Assembly: GCA_902578445.1 (NCBI GenBank)
Contig: CACHDC010000013.1
Location: 1-33,433 of the forward strand
DNA: 33,433 nucleotides
Direction of reading: 5' to 3'
Origin: an uncultured Synechococcaceae cyanobacterium
GTDB taxonomy: Bacteria; Cyanobacteriota; Cyanobacteriia; PCC-6307; Cyanobiaceae
Positions within the stretch are counted from its first letter, which is position 1. Each line of letters opens with the position of its first letter. This document shows positions 20,244 to 29,800 of the stretch, one piece after another. Position numbers and translations under genes: made by a program. Under the pieces are notes generated by a model. It ran no database searches, was not told the origin of the DNA, and saw only the letters and a program-made list of their open reading frames with translations.

Positions 20244-21482
20244 TTGAGCCAGTTAGATTCCAATTGGTCGTTTATTGAGGACAGTCAGGTAACACCCACG
20301 GGGTTTCTTTTTGCTGGGATATCTGCTGGTTTAAAAGCTTCTAATAAAAAAGATTTAGCACTAATATTCGCTCCAGAAGGAAGTGTTTTTAGTGGGATGT
20401 TTACCCAATCAATAGTTCGAGCTTCTTGTGTAGATTTTTGTGAGGAAAGGATTAAAACAACCGCAGGTTTTGTAAGAGCAATACTAATTAATTCTGGACA
20501 AGCAAATGCGTGTACAGGAAATCTTGGTATTCAACATTATCAAATTGCTACAGGAAAGATTGCGGAACTTTTAGGCATAAAAGAAGAAGAAGTTTTAATG
20601 TGCTCAACAGGTGTAATTGGTGTTCCAATACAAATAAATGATTTAGTAAAAAATTTACCAAATTTAGTTAGTGATTTAAAGGCTAATAATTTTCAAAATG
20701 CAGCAGAAGCAATTTTAACTACTGATTTGACTTTGAAAAAAGTGTCAATAGAGACGATTATTCAAGGTAGAAAAATAAAAATAGCAGGATTTGCAAAAGG
20801 TTCAGGAATGATTTACCCCAATATGGCTACAATGCTTGCTTTTCTAACCTGTGATGCGGGTATTCAAAAAGAAGAATGGGATAAAATGATTGCTATTGCG
20901 GTAAAAAAATCTTTTAATGCAATTTCAGTTGATGGAGAGACAAGCACAAATGATTCTTTTGTTGGAATAAATGCAGGAGAGAAAATTGAAAAAAGGTTTT
21001 TCCCAATTATCCAACAAGGAATTGATATTGTATGTCAGAACTTAGCAAAAAATATTGCAAGGGATGGAGAGGGAGCAAATTGTTTATTAGAAGTTTTGGT
21101 TCAAGGAGCAAAAAATACAGATGATGCAATTATGCTTGCGAAATCTATTTGTAATTCTGCCTTGGTAAAAACTGCAATACATGGTTGTGATCCGAATTGG
21201 GGACGAATCATTTCTGCTGCAGGTAATTCTGGAGTTAAATTTAATTTAAATGACGTTGACTTGTATATAGGAAATGCTCAGATTTTGGAAAACGGCAAGT
21301 TAAATAAATATGATCCACAAAAAGTCACAGATTATATTAAGTCCAGAATGAAAGGTAGATATTTAGTAGATGATATTGTAAAAATTATTATTAATCTAAA
21401 TTCTGGCGAATCGAAAGGCACAGCTTGGGGTTGCGATCTTTCTAAAAAGTATGTTGAAATAAATAGCGAATATACTACTTAA
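20244..21482 (+). CDS. argJ: bifunctional ornithine acetyltransferase / N-acetylglutamate synthase
   Basis: GMIYPNMATMLAFLTCDA cleavage-site motif; SVDGETSTNDS; HGCDPNWGRI. TTG start. Confidence 0.96.
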   Translation: MSQLDSNWSFIEDSQVTPTGFLFAGISAGLKASNKKDLALIFAPEGSVFSGMFTQSIVRASCVDFCEERIKTTAGFVRAILINSGQANACTGNLGIQHYQIATGKIAELLGIKEEEVLMCSTGVIGVPIQINDLVKNLPNLVSDLKANNFQNAAEAILTTDLTLKKVSIETIIQGRKIKIAGFAKGSGMIYPNMATMLAFLTCDAGIQKEEWDKMIAIAVKKSFNAISVDGETSTNDSFVGINAGEKIEKRFFPIIQQGIDIVCQNLAKNIARDGEGANCLLEVLVQGAKNTDDAIMLAKSICNSALVKTAIHGCDPNWGRIISAAGNSGVKFNLNDVDLYIGNAQILENGKLNKYDPQKVTDYIKSRMKGRYLVDDIVKIIINLNSGESKGTAWGCDLSKKYVEINSEYTT

Positions 21483-21741
21483 GTTTTAATAAATCTAATG
21501 GTAGATATTCATTCATATAAAGAAATAGTATTGTTAAAGTTCCAATTACAGAGCCTATAAAACCCCCAAAAAAATTAACTAATAATCCAGATTGTCTAAT
21601 TATTGCTTCTTTGTTTTTTTCTTCTTCAAAATTAGGAGAATCAACTACTTTTAAGCGCTGATTGGTTGTTGGTTGTTTAAGTTGTTGGTGTCGGATGAGG
21701 GCTTCGAAATCAGGCATGGAATTTGTGAGGCAATTGAACAA
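21475..21741 (-). CDS. small membrane protein overlapping the 3' end of the ParA-like gene
   Basis: Hydrophobic LLVNFFGGFIGSVIGTLTILFLYM. Likely start is the internal Met (MPDFEAL...) at about 21717. Confidence 0.6.
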   Translation of the reverse strand: MFNCLTNSMPDFEALIRHQQLKQPTTNQRLKVVDSPNFEEEKNKEAIIRQSGLLVNFFGGFIGSVIGTLTILFLYMNEYLPLDLLKLK

Positions 21742-22322
21742 TAAGCAGACCAGCCCGTCATTCGACGAGGATCTGATCTGCCTAAATCGTCTACAGCTTC
21801 AAATACAGCATTGCCCGAGGCTTCTGCTTTATCAAATGCTGAAAGTAAGGGTATAAATGTATCAAAAACATATAAACCAAAATTTTCTAGAGCTGCTTTG
21901 GCTTGTTGCGCTGCTTTTTGCTGTCTAAAATCAACTTTTACTATTACTACAGCATGGTTAACTTTTAATTTGCTTAATAAATTAGCTAGTTCAACAGTTA
22001 ATTCTACTGATCTTGCTTTTGCAGTTGTAGGTAAGATAACTAAATCTGAACCATACGCTAAGTGTTTAAGTTCTTCTTGATCACTACTAGCCTGGCCATC
22101 AGTTATTACAATTTCTGATGATCTTGATGCTTTAGCAGCTGAACTGACGGGGAAAACTGGAAATGGAAGATTGCCTCTTGATGCGTATGCTAAAGCAGAT
22201 CTATTCTTGTCGGCATCGACTATGCAAACTTTTTTACCTTCAGAATGCCAAACACTAGCAAGGTGAATACTTGTACAGGTCTTGGCTACCCCCCCTTTTT
22301 GTCCGCAAACGGTAATGAACAA
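21651..22322 (-). CDS. ParA/MinD-family ATPase
   Basis: Deviant Walker A GQKGGVAKTCTS; IVDADKNRSALAYAS; VILPTTAKARSVE. Confidence 0.85.
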   Translation of the reverse strand: MFITVCGQKGGVAKTCTSIHLASVWHSEGKKVCIVDADKNRSALAYASRGNLPFPVFPVSSAAKASRSSEIVITDGQASSDQEELKHLAYGSDLVILPTTAKARSVELTVELANLLSKLKVNHAVVIVKVDFRQQKAAQQAKAALENFGLYVFDTFIPLLSAFDKAEASGNAVFEAVDDLGRSDPRRMTGWSAYCSIASQIPCLISKPSSDTNNLNNQQPISA

Positions 22323-22472
22323 TTTTTTATTTTTATTTCTTTTACTTTGGAGAATAATTTCTGAATGTCAAGAGAAATTGATTTTTAATGATTTAAAACT
22401 TATTTTTTGAAATATTTTAAAGAAGTTAATATTTTTAGATAACCTTATAAAGTTCCTTATTTAAATTGGCTA

Positions 22473-23436
22473 GTGAAGAAAAGAATTGGATTAGGTACGT
22501 GGTCTTGGGGGAATAAGCTTTTCTGGAATTACCAATCTAAAAATGACGATGATTTACGTGAGACATATAATGAAGCGTTACGAAGAGGTTTCGATCTAAT
22601 TGATACTGCAGATTCTTACGGTACTGGGAATCTTCAGGGCAGAAGTGAATTGTTGATAGGAAAATATTTACTAAATACTCCTTCAGCAAAGAAAAAAAGC
22701 ATTCAAGTAGCAACCAAACTTGCACCTTATCCCTGGAGAATAGGTAACAAAGGTTTTAATAAACCTTTTTTTGAAAAGTTTAGAAAGACTTAATAACAAA
22801 TTAGATATAGTGCAATTACATTGGTCAACTGCAAAATACAATCCTTGGCAGGAATTAGGGCTGTTGAATAATCTTTGCGATTTAAAAGATAAAGGCTTTG
22901 ATTTTCAAATAGGCTTATCAAATATAGGCCCTAAAAGATTGATGAAATTAATTAATTTCTTAGCAAAAAGAGATCAGAGCCTAAAGAGTGTTCAAATACA
23001 GTTTTCTTTGCTTGCTCCCGATTTAGGAAAACAATATCAGGTAAAACAAATTTGCGACGAAAATAATATTGATTTCTTTGCTTATAGTCCTTTGTCTTTT
23101 GGAATACTTTGTATTGATCCAGATAAAGAAAATAATAAAGAAAAAAGTTTTATTCGCAATGCATTATTTGAAAACTATAAAAAACCAACAAATGAATTGC
23201 GTAGATGTTTAAAAAGAATTGCAAATCAAAGATCAGTTTCTCAAGCGCAAGTAGCAATTAATTGGTGTTGTTATCAAGGAGCTATTCCGCTCGTTGGAAT
23301 GCGAAAAAAATCTCAAGTTATAGATGTATCGAATGTATTCAAGTGGAATTTAAATAAAAGTGAATTTAAAGTACTTCAGGAATTGTCAAAAAAATGTTTA
23401 AAAAAAATGCCTAAAAATCCTTTTTCTAGTATTTAA
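22473..23436 (+). pseudogene. aldo/keto reductase with an internal +1 frame break at about 22766-22772 (frameshifted gene or sequence error)
   Basis: ORF 22473-22793 holds the N-terminal AKR half (GLGTWSWGN...DLIDTADSYG) and ORF 22771-23436 the C-terminal half (LDIVQLHWSTAKY...). Removing one T from T7 gives ...NKPFLKSLERLNNKLDIVQLHW. Confidence 0.8.
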
Positions 23437-23444
23437 TTAAATTT

Positions 23445-23582
23445 TTAGCTAGATATTTTCTTATTTTTTTTTATTTGACAACCACTATTCCATAGTTCAT
23501 TAGGAAATTTTTCGCCAGTGAATCTAATTACTTTTAGTTTGAGATTTATTATCAAGTCATTCAGTTTTTTATTAGATTCCAT
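23445..23582 (-). CDS. small hypothetical protein (45 aa)
   Basis: Manual translation MESNKKLNDLIINLKLKVIRFTGEKFPNELWNSGCQIKKNKKISS*; below the track cutoff. Confidence 0.45.
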   Translation of the reverse strand: MESNKKLNDLIINLKLKVIRFTGEKFPNELWNSGCQIKKNKKISS

Positions 23583-23737
23583 TTTGCTAGATTCGATTTT
23601 TTAATAAGATAAATTAATTTAAAACTTATCTTCTCAGTATTTATACTTATAAAATTAAAAAAATTCTTTTTAATACAAGCTTTTGCAGCAATGTTTACAC
23701 ACTAATAAATTATCTATTACAACTTTTTAGTTATTTT

Positions 23738-23764
23738 AAAAAAGTGGAGTCCTTCCAGACTCCT
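23738..23764 (-). terminator. Rho-independent terminator of ssrA
   Basis: Minus strand GGAGTC TGGAAG GACTCC ACTTTTTT. Confidence 0.75.
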
Positions 23765-24006
23765 CGTATCATTTGGTTGATAAGGCTGATATAACCCCAT
23801 CTCCTTTAGGATCAAGCAGCAACTGGTGCTGTTTGACGGGAGAAACTAACGATTTTGTTAGCATTTGTGTTTTTGCTCTAACCGAGCCGGCTTCAGTCAC
23901 CTTCCTTATGCCCCGTCGAAACCATTACAACCCCAAATAGTGGAGTTGAGCGGAATCGAACCGCTGTCCGAAACATCGGTTGAGATCACCTAGTCCAATT
24001 GGACAT
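23738..24006 (-). ncRNA. ssrA: tmRNA, circularly permuted (two-piece type); approximate ends
   Basis: T-arm GGTTCGATTCC + acceptor CAACTCCA lies upstream of GGGGTTGTAATGGTTTCGACGGGG on the minus strand. Tag frame 23862-23812 = ANKIVSFSRQTAPVAA*. Confidence 0.95.
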
Positions 24007-24064
24007 TTATATTCTGACAGGCAAAATGGTTATTGAATAGTTTTTTTACTAAGTTTTATCGTAC

Positions 24065-25189
24065 ATGAATGTAGTAGCATCATCTCCGGAGGGACTAGAG
24101 AAATCCTTAGCAGAAGAAATTTCAAATTTGGGCGGCTTTAATATTAATACTTATAAAAGATTTATTAATTTTGAATGTGATTTTGAAACTTTTTATAGAG
24201 TTCATTTCTATTCCAGATTAGCTTTTCGTTTTTATAGAGAAATTGCAAGTTTTAAATGCTATGACAAGCAATCTTTATATGCGGGGGTTAGAGATTCATT
24301 TGATTGGTTAAATTGGTTGCACTTTGATAAAACGTTTAATGTTCAAGTAACTGGGAGAACATCTTCTTTAAGTCATACTCATTTCACAGCTCTTGAAGTA
24401 AAAAATTCTATAACTGATTTGCAACAGGCAGTTTGGAATAAAAGATCAAATATTTCTCTAGATAATCCTGATTTTATAATTCATCTGCATTTAAATAATA
24501 ATAAAGCAATTCTTAGTCTTCAAAGCAGCGTAGAAAGCTTACATAAAAGAGGCTATAGGCCCGCAGTTGGAAATGCTCCATTAAAAGAAAACTTAGCTTC
24601 TGGATTGATAAATATGACTCAATGGAATGGCAAAGTTCCATTAATAGATTTTATGTGTGGCTCGGGTACTTTTTTAATTGAGGCAGTCAACCAATTCCTT
24701 GGAGTTCCCATAAATATTGATCAAGTATATCTTTTTGAGAATTGGTTGGATTTTAGCAAAGATATTTATCTTAATGAAAAAAATAAGGCAAAAAATAAAA
24801 TTATAAATTATGAAAAATTACCAAGAATGATAGGGTGTGAAATTAATACAAAGGTTTTTGAGCAGGCGAGTGAAAACATATCATTAGCTGGACTCGAAAA
24901 TTATATTGAGCTCATAAATAATGATTTTTTAGCACTCCAATTAAGTTGCACACCTGGGATAATCATATGTAATCCTCCATATGGCAAAAAATTAGGCGAT
25001 GAAAATGAATTGATTTGTTTATATGAACAAATGGGAATCTTCCTAAAGAAAAATTTTTCAGGTTGGGAATTTTGGTTGCTAAGTGGTAATCCAAAATTAA
25101 CAAAATATTTGAAAATGAAATCTTCATTGAAAATTCCCGTTAGCAATGGGGGAATAGATTGTAGATGGATAAAGTACTTAATAAGGTAA
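24065..25189 (+). CDS. THUMP-domain class I SAM methyltransferase (RlmL N-terminal / RlmK-like N2-guanine 23S rRNA MTase family)
   Basis: THUMP-like N-terminus; FMCGSGTFLIEA; catalytic ICNPPYGKKLG. Confidence 0.88.
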   Translation: MNVVASSPEGLEKSLAEEISNLGGFNINTYKRFINFECDFETFYRVHFYSRLAFRFYREIASFKCYDKQSLYAGVRDSFDWLNWLHFDKTFNVQVTGRTSSLSHTHFTALEVKNSITDLQQAVWNKRSNISLDNPDFIIHLHLNNNKAILSLQSSVESLHKRGYRPAVGNAPLKENLASGLINMTQWNGKVPLIDFMCGSGTFLIEAVNQFLGVPINIDQVYLFENWLDFSKDIYLNEKNKAKNKIINYEKLPRMIGCEINTKVFEQASENISLAGLENYIELINNDFLALQLSCTPGIIICNPPYGKKLGDENELICLYEQMGIFLKKNFSGWEFWLLSGNPKLTKYLKMKSSLKIPVSNGGIDCRWIKYLIR

Positions 25190-25190
25190 T

Positions 25191-25592
25191 TTATTTTTTG
25201 CCTAAAACTGCCTTTGTCGTCTTGCCTAAACCCTCTAATGTCTGAGGAAGATAAGGTCCTTTAGCTAATTTTCCTCCAAGCTTCAAACTTAAGCCTGCAA
25301 TAAATAAATCGATAAATATTATGAGTAATAAATTATATTCAATATTCCAGTTATTATATTTCGTTAGAAAAAGATAAAAAATAATATGGATGCAAATTAG
25401 TACTAATAATAATAATGTACTGCCAATTGCCAAAAATATTCCACCACTAATTAATCTTCTTTTTTCTCGATCTACTTCTTGAAGAGCTATTCTTACATGC
25501 AAATCCATCACTGAACTTGCGATAGCTGAAATTCTCGAGGCGGTACTTGCAAAGTTTTTATTTTTTGGTTTTTCCATATTATTTTCTGTCAC
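25191..25592 (-). CDS. putative membrane protein, phage-holin/DUF1469-like
   Basis: Two hydrophobic helices after the conserved-looking RISAIASSVMDLHVRIALQEVDREKRRLISG. Confidence 0.6.
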   Translation of the reverse strand: MTENNMEKPKNKNFASTASRISAIASSVMDLHVRIALQEVDREKRRLISGGIFLAIGSTLLLLVLICIHIIFYLFLTKYNNWNIEYNLLLIIFIDLFIAGLSLKLGGKLAKGPYLPQTLEGLGKTTKAVLGKK

Positions 25593-26040
25593 TGTTAAGG
25601 AGAGTTCCTATTAGTAAACCAATACCAGCCGCAATAGCAATAGATAATAGTGGTTTTTTTCTTATTGGATTTTCTATTTTTGGTCTAAGTGTATTGTTAA
25701 GTTCTTCTAATAATTCTTCTAATTGACTTTCGATAGGTTCAATTTTTTCTGATATTTCCCAATTGTTTTCTCTTATTGAATCAATGATTTCAAATAGTTG
25801 ACTTTTTATTCCAATTACTGAGGTTCCACTATGGCTAGCTATTACTTCAACTAAATCATCAATACTTCCTTTTGTGGCTTCAAGGGTTTGTTGGGCGATG
25901 TTAGGCCATTTTTCTTTTATTAAAGGTATTAAACTGTCAATTTTTTCAAGTAACCATTTTTCCGAAATAACTTCTTTTTCAGGAAGATCAGAGTTATTTT
26001 CTTTTTCTTCTACTTCTTTGGGAGGATGGTAAGTCTCCAT
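25579..26040 (-). CDS. hypothetical protein with YqjD/ElaB-like C-terminal anchor
   Basis: Helical body and C-terminal KPLLSIAIAAGIGLLIGTLLNSDRK; overlaps the next gene by 14 nt. Confidence 0.6.
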   Translation of the reverse strand: METYHPPKEVEEKENNSDLPEKEVISEKWLLEKIDSLIPLIKEKWPNIAQQTLEATKGSIDDLVEVIASHSGTSVIGIKSQLFEIIDSIRENNWEISEKIEPIESQLEELLEELNNTLRPKIENPIRKKPLLSIAIAAGIGLLIGTLLNSDRK

Positions 26041-26210
26041 TATTTAAACTTATTTATTTTAAGATTAGACCCTATTTTCTTAATTTGGAACCCTTATCTA
26101 AAGAATTGTTCGATTAATGTAGAAAAAAAACATATAAAAGTTTATTTACATTTTATTTTTCTACTCTGTTCTGCAAGAAGGTTTTGTTAAGCTATTACTG
26201 AATTTATTAA

Positions 26211-26366
26211 ATGAGTTTCAATTTCATCATGGATATTACATTCGCATCCTTAATTTTTGCATCTCGCACAATCCCTACAGATTTTGGATTAGTAGCTGCA
26301 GCTATCGCTGGAGCTGGAAGTTTGCTATTCATTGCTTTAAGATTTGTACCTGATGCAGGTAACTAA
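26211..26366 (+). CDS. small single-TM protein (51 aa; alternate start 26229)
   Basis: Manual translation MSFNFIMDITFASLIFASRTIPTDFGLVAAAIAGAGSLLFIALRFVPDAGN*; below the track cutoff. Confidence 0.65.
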   Translation: MSFNFIMDITFASLIFASRTIPTDFGLVAAAIAGAGSLLFIALRFVPDAGN

Positions 26367-26448
26367 ATAACAGGAATCACCTTAATAAAATATATCTTTA
26401 TCTCAACTTTGTTTTGAAAATAGATTCTGTTTATTTATTAATTAGATA

Positions 26449-26811
26449 ATGGATAAATGGGTTTTGCTTGAACATAAAGTTTATTCTGGTAACTCGTTCG
26501 ATATTCATTATGATTTTCTTGTTGAAAATGGCATAGATTGTTTAACTTGGAAATTTTTAAAACTACCTTTATTAAATCAAGCTTCTATAGAAATTATTAA
26601 GCAGCCAAATCATAGACTTGTATGGTTATCTAGGATAGAACATGAACTTTCTGATAATCGAGGGTTTGTAAAAAGAATTGATCATGGAATATTTAAAGGT
26701 GTTTCTGATAAATTGGACTCTGAAAATTATAGATTCATTTTGGATGGTGAGCTTCTTTGTGGCTTGTTTGAAATTTCGGGTAATTTTTGCAGATTGAGCA
26801 AAAGTTATTAA
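26449..26811 (+). CDS. small protein resembling the LigD 3'-phosphoesterase (DNA polymerase ligase N-terminal) domain
   Basis: WVLLEH...IHYDFLVENGIDCLTWKF...NHRLVWLSRIEHELSDNRGFVKRIDHGIF matches my recollection of that domain. Confidence 0.6.
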   Translation: MDKWVLLEHKVYSGNSFDIHYDFLVENGIDCLTWKFLKLPLLNQASIEIIKQPNHRLVWLSRIEHELSDNRGFVKRIDHGIFKGVSDKLDSENYRFILDGELLCGLFEISGNFCRLSKSY

Positions 26812-26887
26812 TACTCATTTATAAATAAACGTAATATTCCTATTGAGAATTTTTGCAAATTAGTTATTCTTATTTAGCTATTGAGAC

Positions 26888-29800
26888 TTGAGATTGGTAC
26901 ATATCAATCAGGTCGAGTTTGAAAATTTTAAATCTTTTGGGGGAAATGTAAAAATACCTCTTGAAGAAGGTTTTACAGTGGTTACGGGTCCTAACGGTTC
27001 TGGGAAAAGTAATATTTTAGATGGAATTTTATTTTGTTTAGGTTTAGCTAATAGTAGAGGTATGAGGGCTGAAAGATTACCAGATCTAATAAATAACTCC
27101 AAAGTTAAAGAGGGTAAGTCATCAGAAACATCTGTATCGGTAAAATTTAATATTCAAGATTGGTCTCCCAGAGAGGATCTTCCGCCTTTGGAACTAGAAG
27201 AAGAAGAAATTGCTCTTAATAAAGGTCAAAAAGAATGGTTAGTTTCTAGAAAATTAAGGCTTATGCCAGGTGGTTCTTATGCGTCTACTTATACTTCTGA
27301 TGGAAAACAATGTACCTTGCAACAAATACAGAGAATATTAAGAGATATCAGTGTTGATCCTGAGGGCAGCAATGTTGTTATGCAGGGTGATGTAACAAGA
27401 ATAGTATCAATGAATAATAAGGAGAGGAGAAATCTTATTGATGAATTAGCAGGAGTCGCACTTTTTGATACAAGAATAGAACAAACTAATGCAAAATTAA
27501 ATGACGTTTTCGAAAGACAAGAAAGATGTGAAATTTTAGAAAATGAATTGCAATCTAGTAAAAATAAGCTTGAAAAAGAATGTGAAAAAGCAAAGCGATA
27601 TAAAGAGTTAAAGGCAAAACTATTACAAATTATAGAATTAGAGAAAGTTCTTATTTTTGAAAAACAAGTTAAGCATGTTGAATCTATAGAAAAAAAAGAA
27701 AGTGAAATTGAAAAAAATAAAATCTTATTTAGTAAACAAAAGGAATCTATTAGTAAAGAAATATCAGTTTTAGAAGATGCTTTGAAAATACTTGTTGATG
27801 AGCTTAAGGAGAAAGGAGAGGATAAATTGATAAAAGTTAATTCTGATATTGGAAGTATTAACTCTAGCTTGAGAGAACTTGATAGGATATCAATTCTGAA
27901 TAAAGAAGAAGGTATTAAATTACAAAAACAGAGAGATGAAATTGCAATTTCTAAGAGGAATATCGAGTCAGAAAAGATGAGACAAGAAAATTTCGATGAT
28001 AATTTTTTAAATCAATTGAACTTGCAAATTGATGATCTCACTTTAAAACACAAACTATCCAGAAAAAAACTTTCTGACGCGGCTGGAGAATCTGGAGAAT
28101 TCTCAAAACAAAGTATCAAATTAAATGCTGAGCTTGAAAGTATAAAAAATCAAATTGATCCTTTGGAAATCAAAAAAAGGAAAATTGAAGAAGAATCTAT
28201 TCAAAATAATATTCAAAAAGATGAGATATTGTCACAGATCGAATCCTTAGACTTAGAAAAGCAAAAACTTTTTCAGGGAAATCAAAGAAAAAAAGAGACA
28301 TCCGATACAAATAATAAAAACTTGGCAAGTAATAGCGCAGAAATTAATTCTTTAAAAAATGAAATTGATTTATTAATTAAAACTAAATCAAGGCTAAATA
28401 ACGAGCAATTAAGGCTTGAAAAGGATTTATCTAGATTCGAAAGCAGGAAGGAAGCTTTAAACGAATCGAGAGGTTCATATGCTCTCAGAATTCTCTTAGA
28501 GGCAGGTTTAGAGGGTATACATGGATATGTAGCTCAACTTGGAGAGGTCAGTGAGAAAAATAGATATGCATTAGAAATTGCTGCTGGAAATAGGTTAGGA
28601 CAAATTGTTGTTGATAATGATCATATTGCCGCAAAAGCAATTGAAATTCTTAAAAAGAAGAAAGCGGGAAGATTGACTTTTTTACCTTTAAATAGAATTA
28701 AAAGTCAAAAAAAGAATTATGCAATTTCAAGATTTGAAAATAACAGGGAGAATGGATTTATTGATAAAGCTATTAATCTAATTACTTTTGATGAAGTTTA
28801 TTCAGATGTTTTTCGATATGTTTTTGGAGATACTTTGGTTTTTTCAGACTTATCCGCAGCTAGATTATCTACACAAAAAAATAGGTTGGTTACCTTGAGT
28901 GGTGAATTATTAGAAGCAAGTGGTGCTATTACAGGAGGCAGTAAGTTAAATAAAGATTTGGCTTATAGGTTTGGAATTAATAATGATATTGATGATTCCA
29001 GTCCTATAAAAGAAAGATTATTAGTTATCGAAGAAGCTTTAAAAAAGTCAAATAATGATTTGATACTAAAAAATAACAGACTTAGTATATTAAATTCTAA
29101 CCGCAGTCAAATAATTGAGGATTGCGCCTCATTTAATAAAGAAATTGAAGTAAATCAAGATTCTCTTAAATCTGTCTCGCAAAGAATTGAAGATTGTAAA
29201 TCGAGATTAAATAAACTTGATACTGCTAATAATTTATTAGTTAACGAGTTAGGTCATTTAAAAAATCAATTGAAGCCTTATCACGATAAGTTTGATCAAC
29301 TACAAACCATTCAAAAGGCAAATTATGAAAAAAATCAAAAATCATCATTAATAGCTTTTAATGACGATTTTAATAATCTTGATAAAAAACTTGAATTACT
29401 TATTAAAGAGAGAAATACATTACTGGATAAAAAGAATCAATCTGCTTTAAATAAAGAGCGTATCAATAATTCATTAAAAATTACTTTGCTACAAGAAAAA
29501 AACTTGCAGGAATCTATTAAACAACTCGCAATTGCTCATAGTGAATGGATAGAAAAAAGAGATCAATTTAAAAAAGAGCTTTCAGATCTCGATAATCAAA
29601 AAAATACTCTAGAGAAGAATTTAGGTTTATTGAGAAGGAAAAGAGATGAAATAAACTCTTCAATTTCAAATAAAAGGCAAGAATATAATAATTATCTGTT
29701 AAAGCTTGAATATCTTGAAAGGGATATGCATTCCCTTAAAGAAGAGATGAGGAGCGAGAAAATAAAATTAGAAAATTATAAAAAAGATCTACCTAATCCT

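Noticed and set aside
21662-22080. Plus-strand ORFs opposite the ParA-like gene
   Set aside because: Antisense to a conserved ATPase frame.
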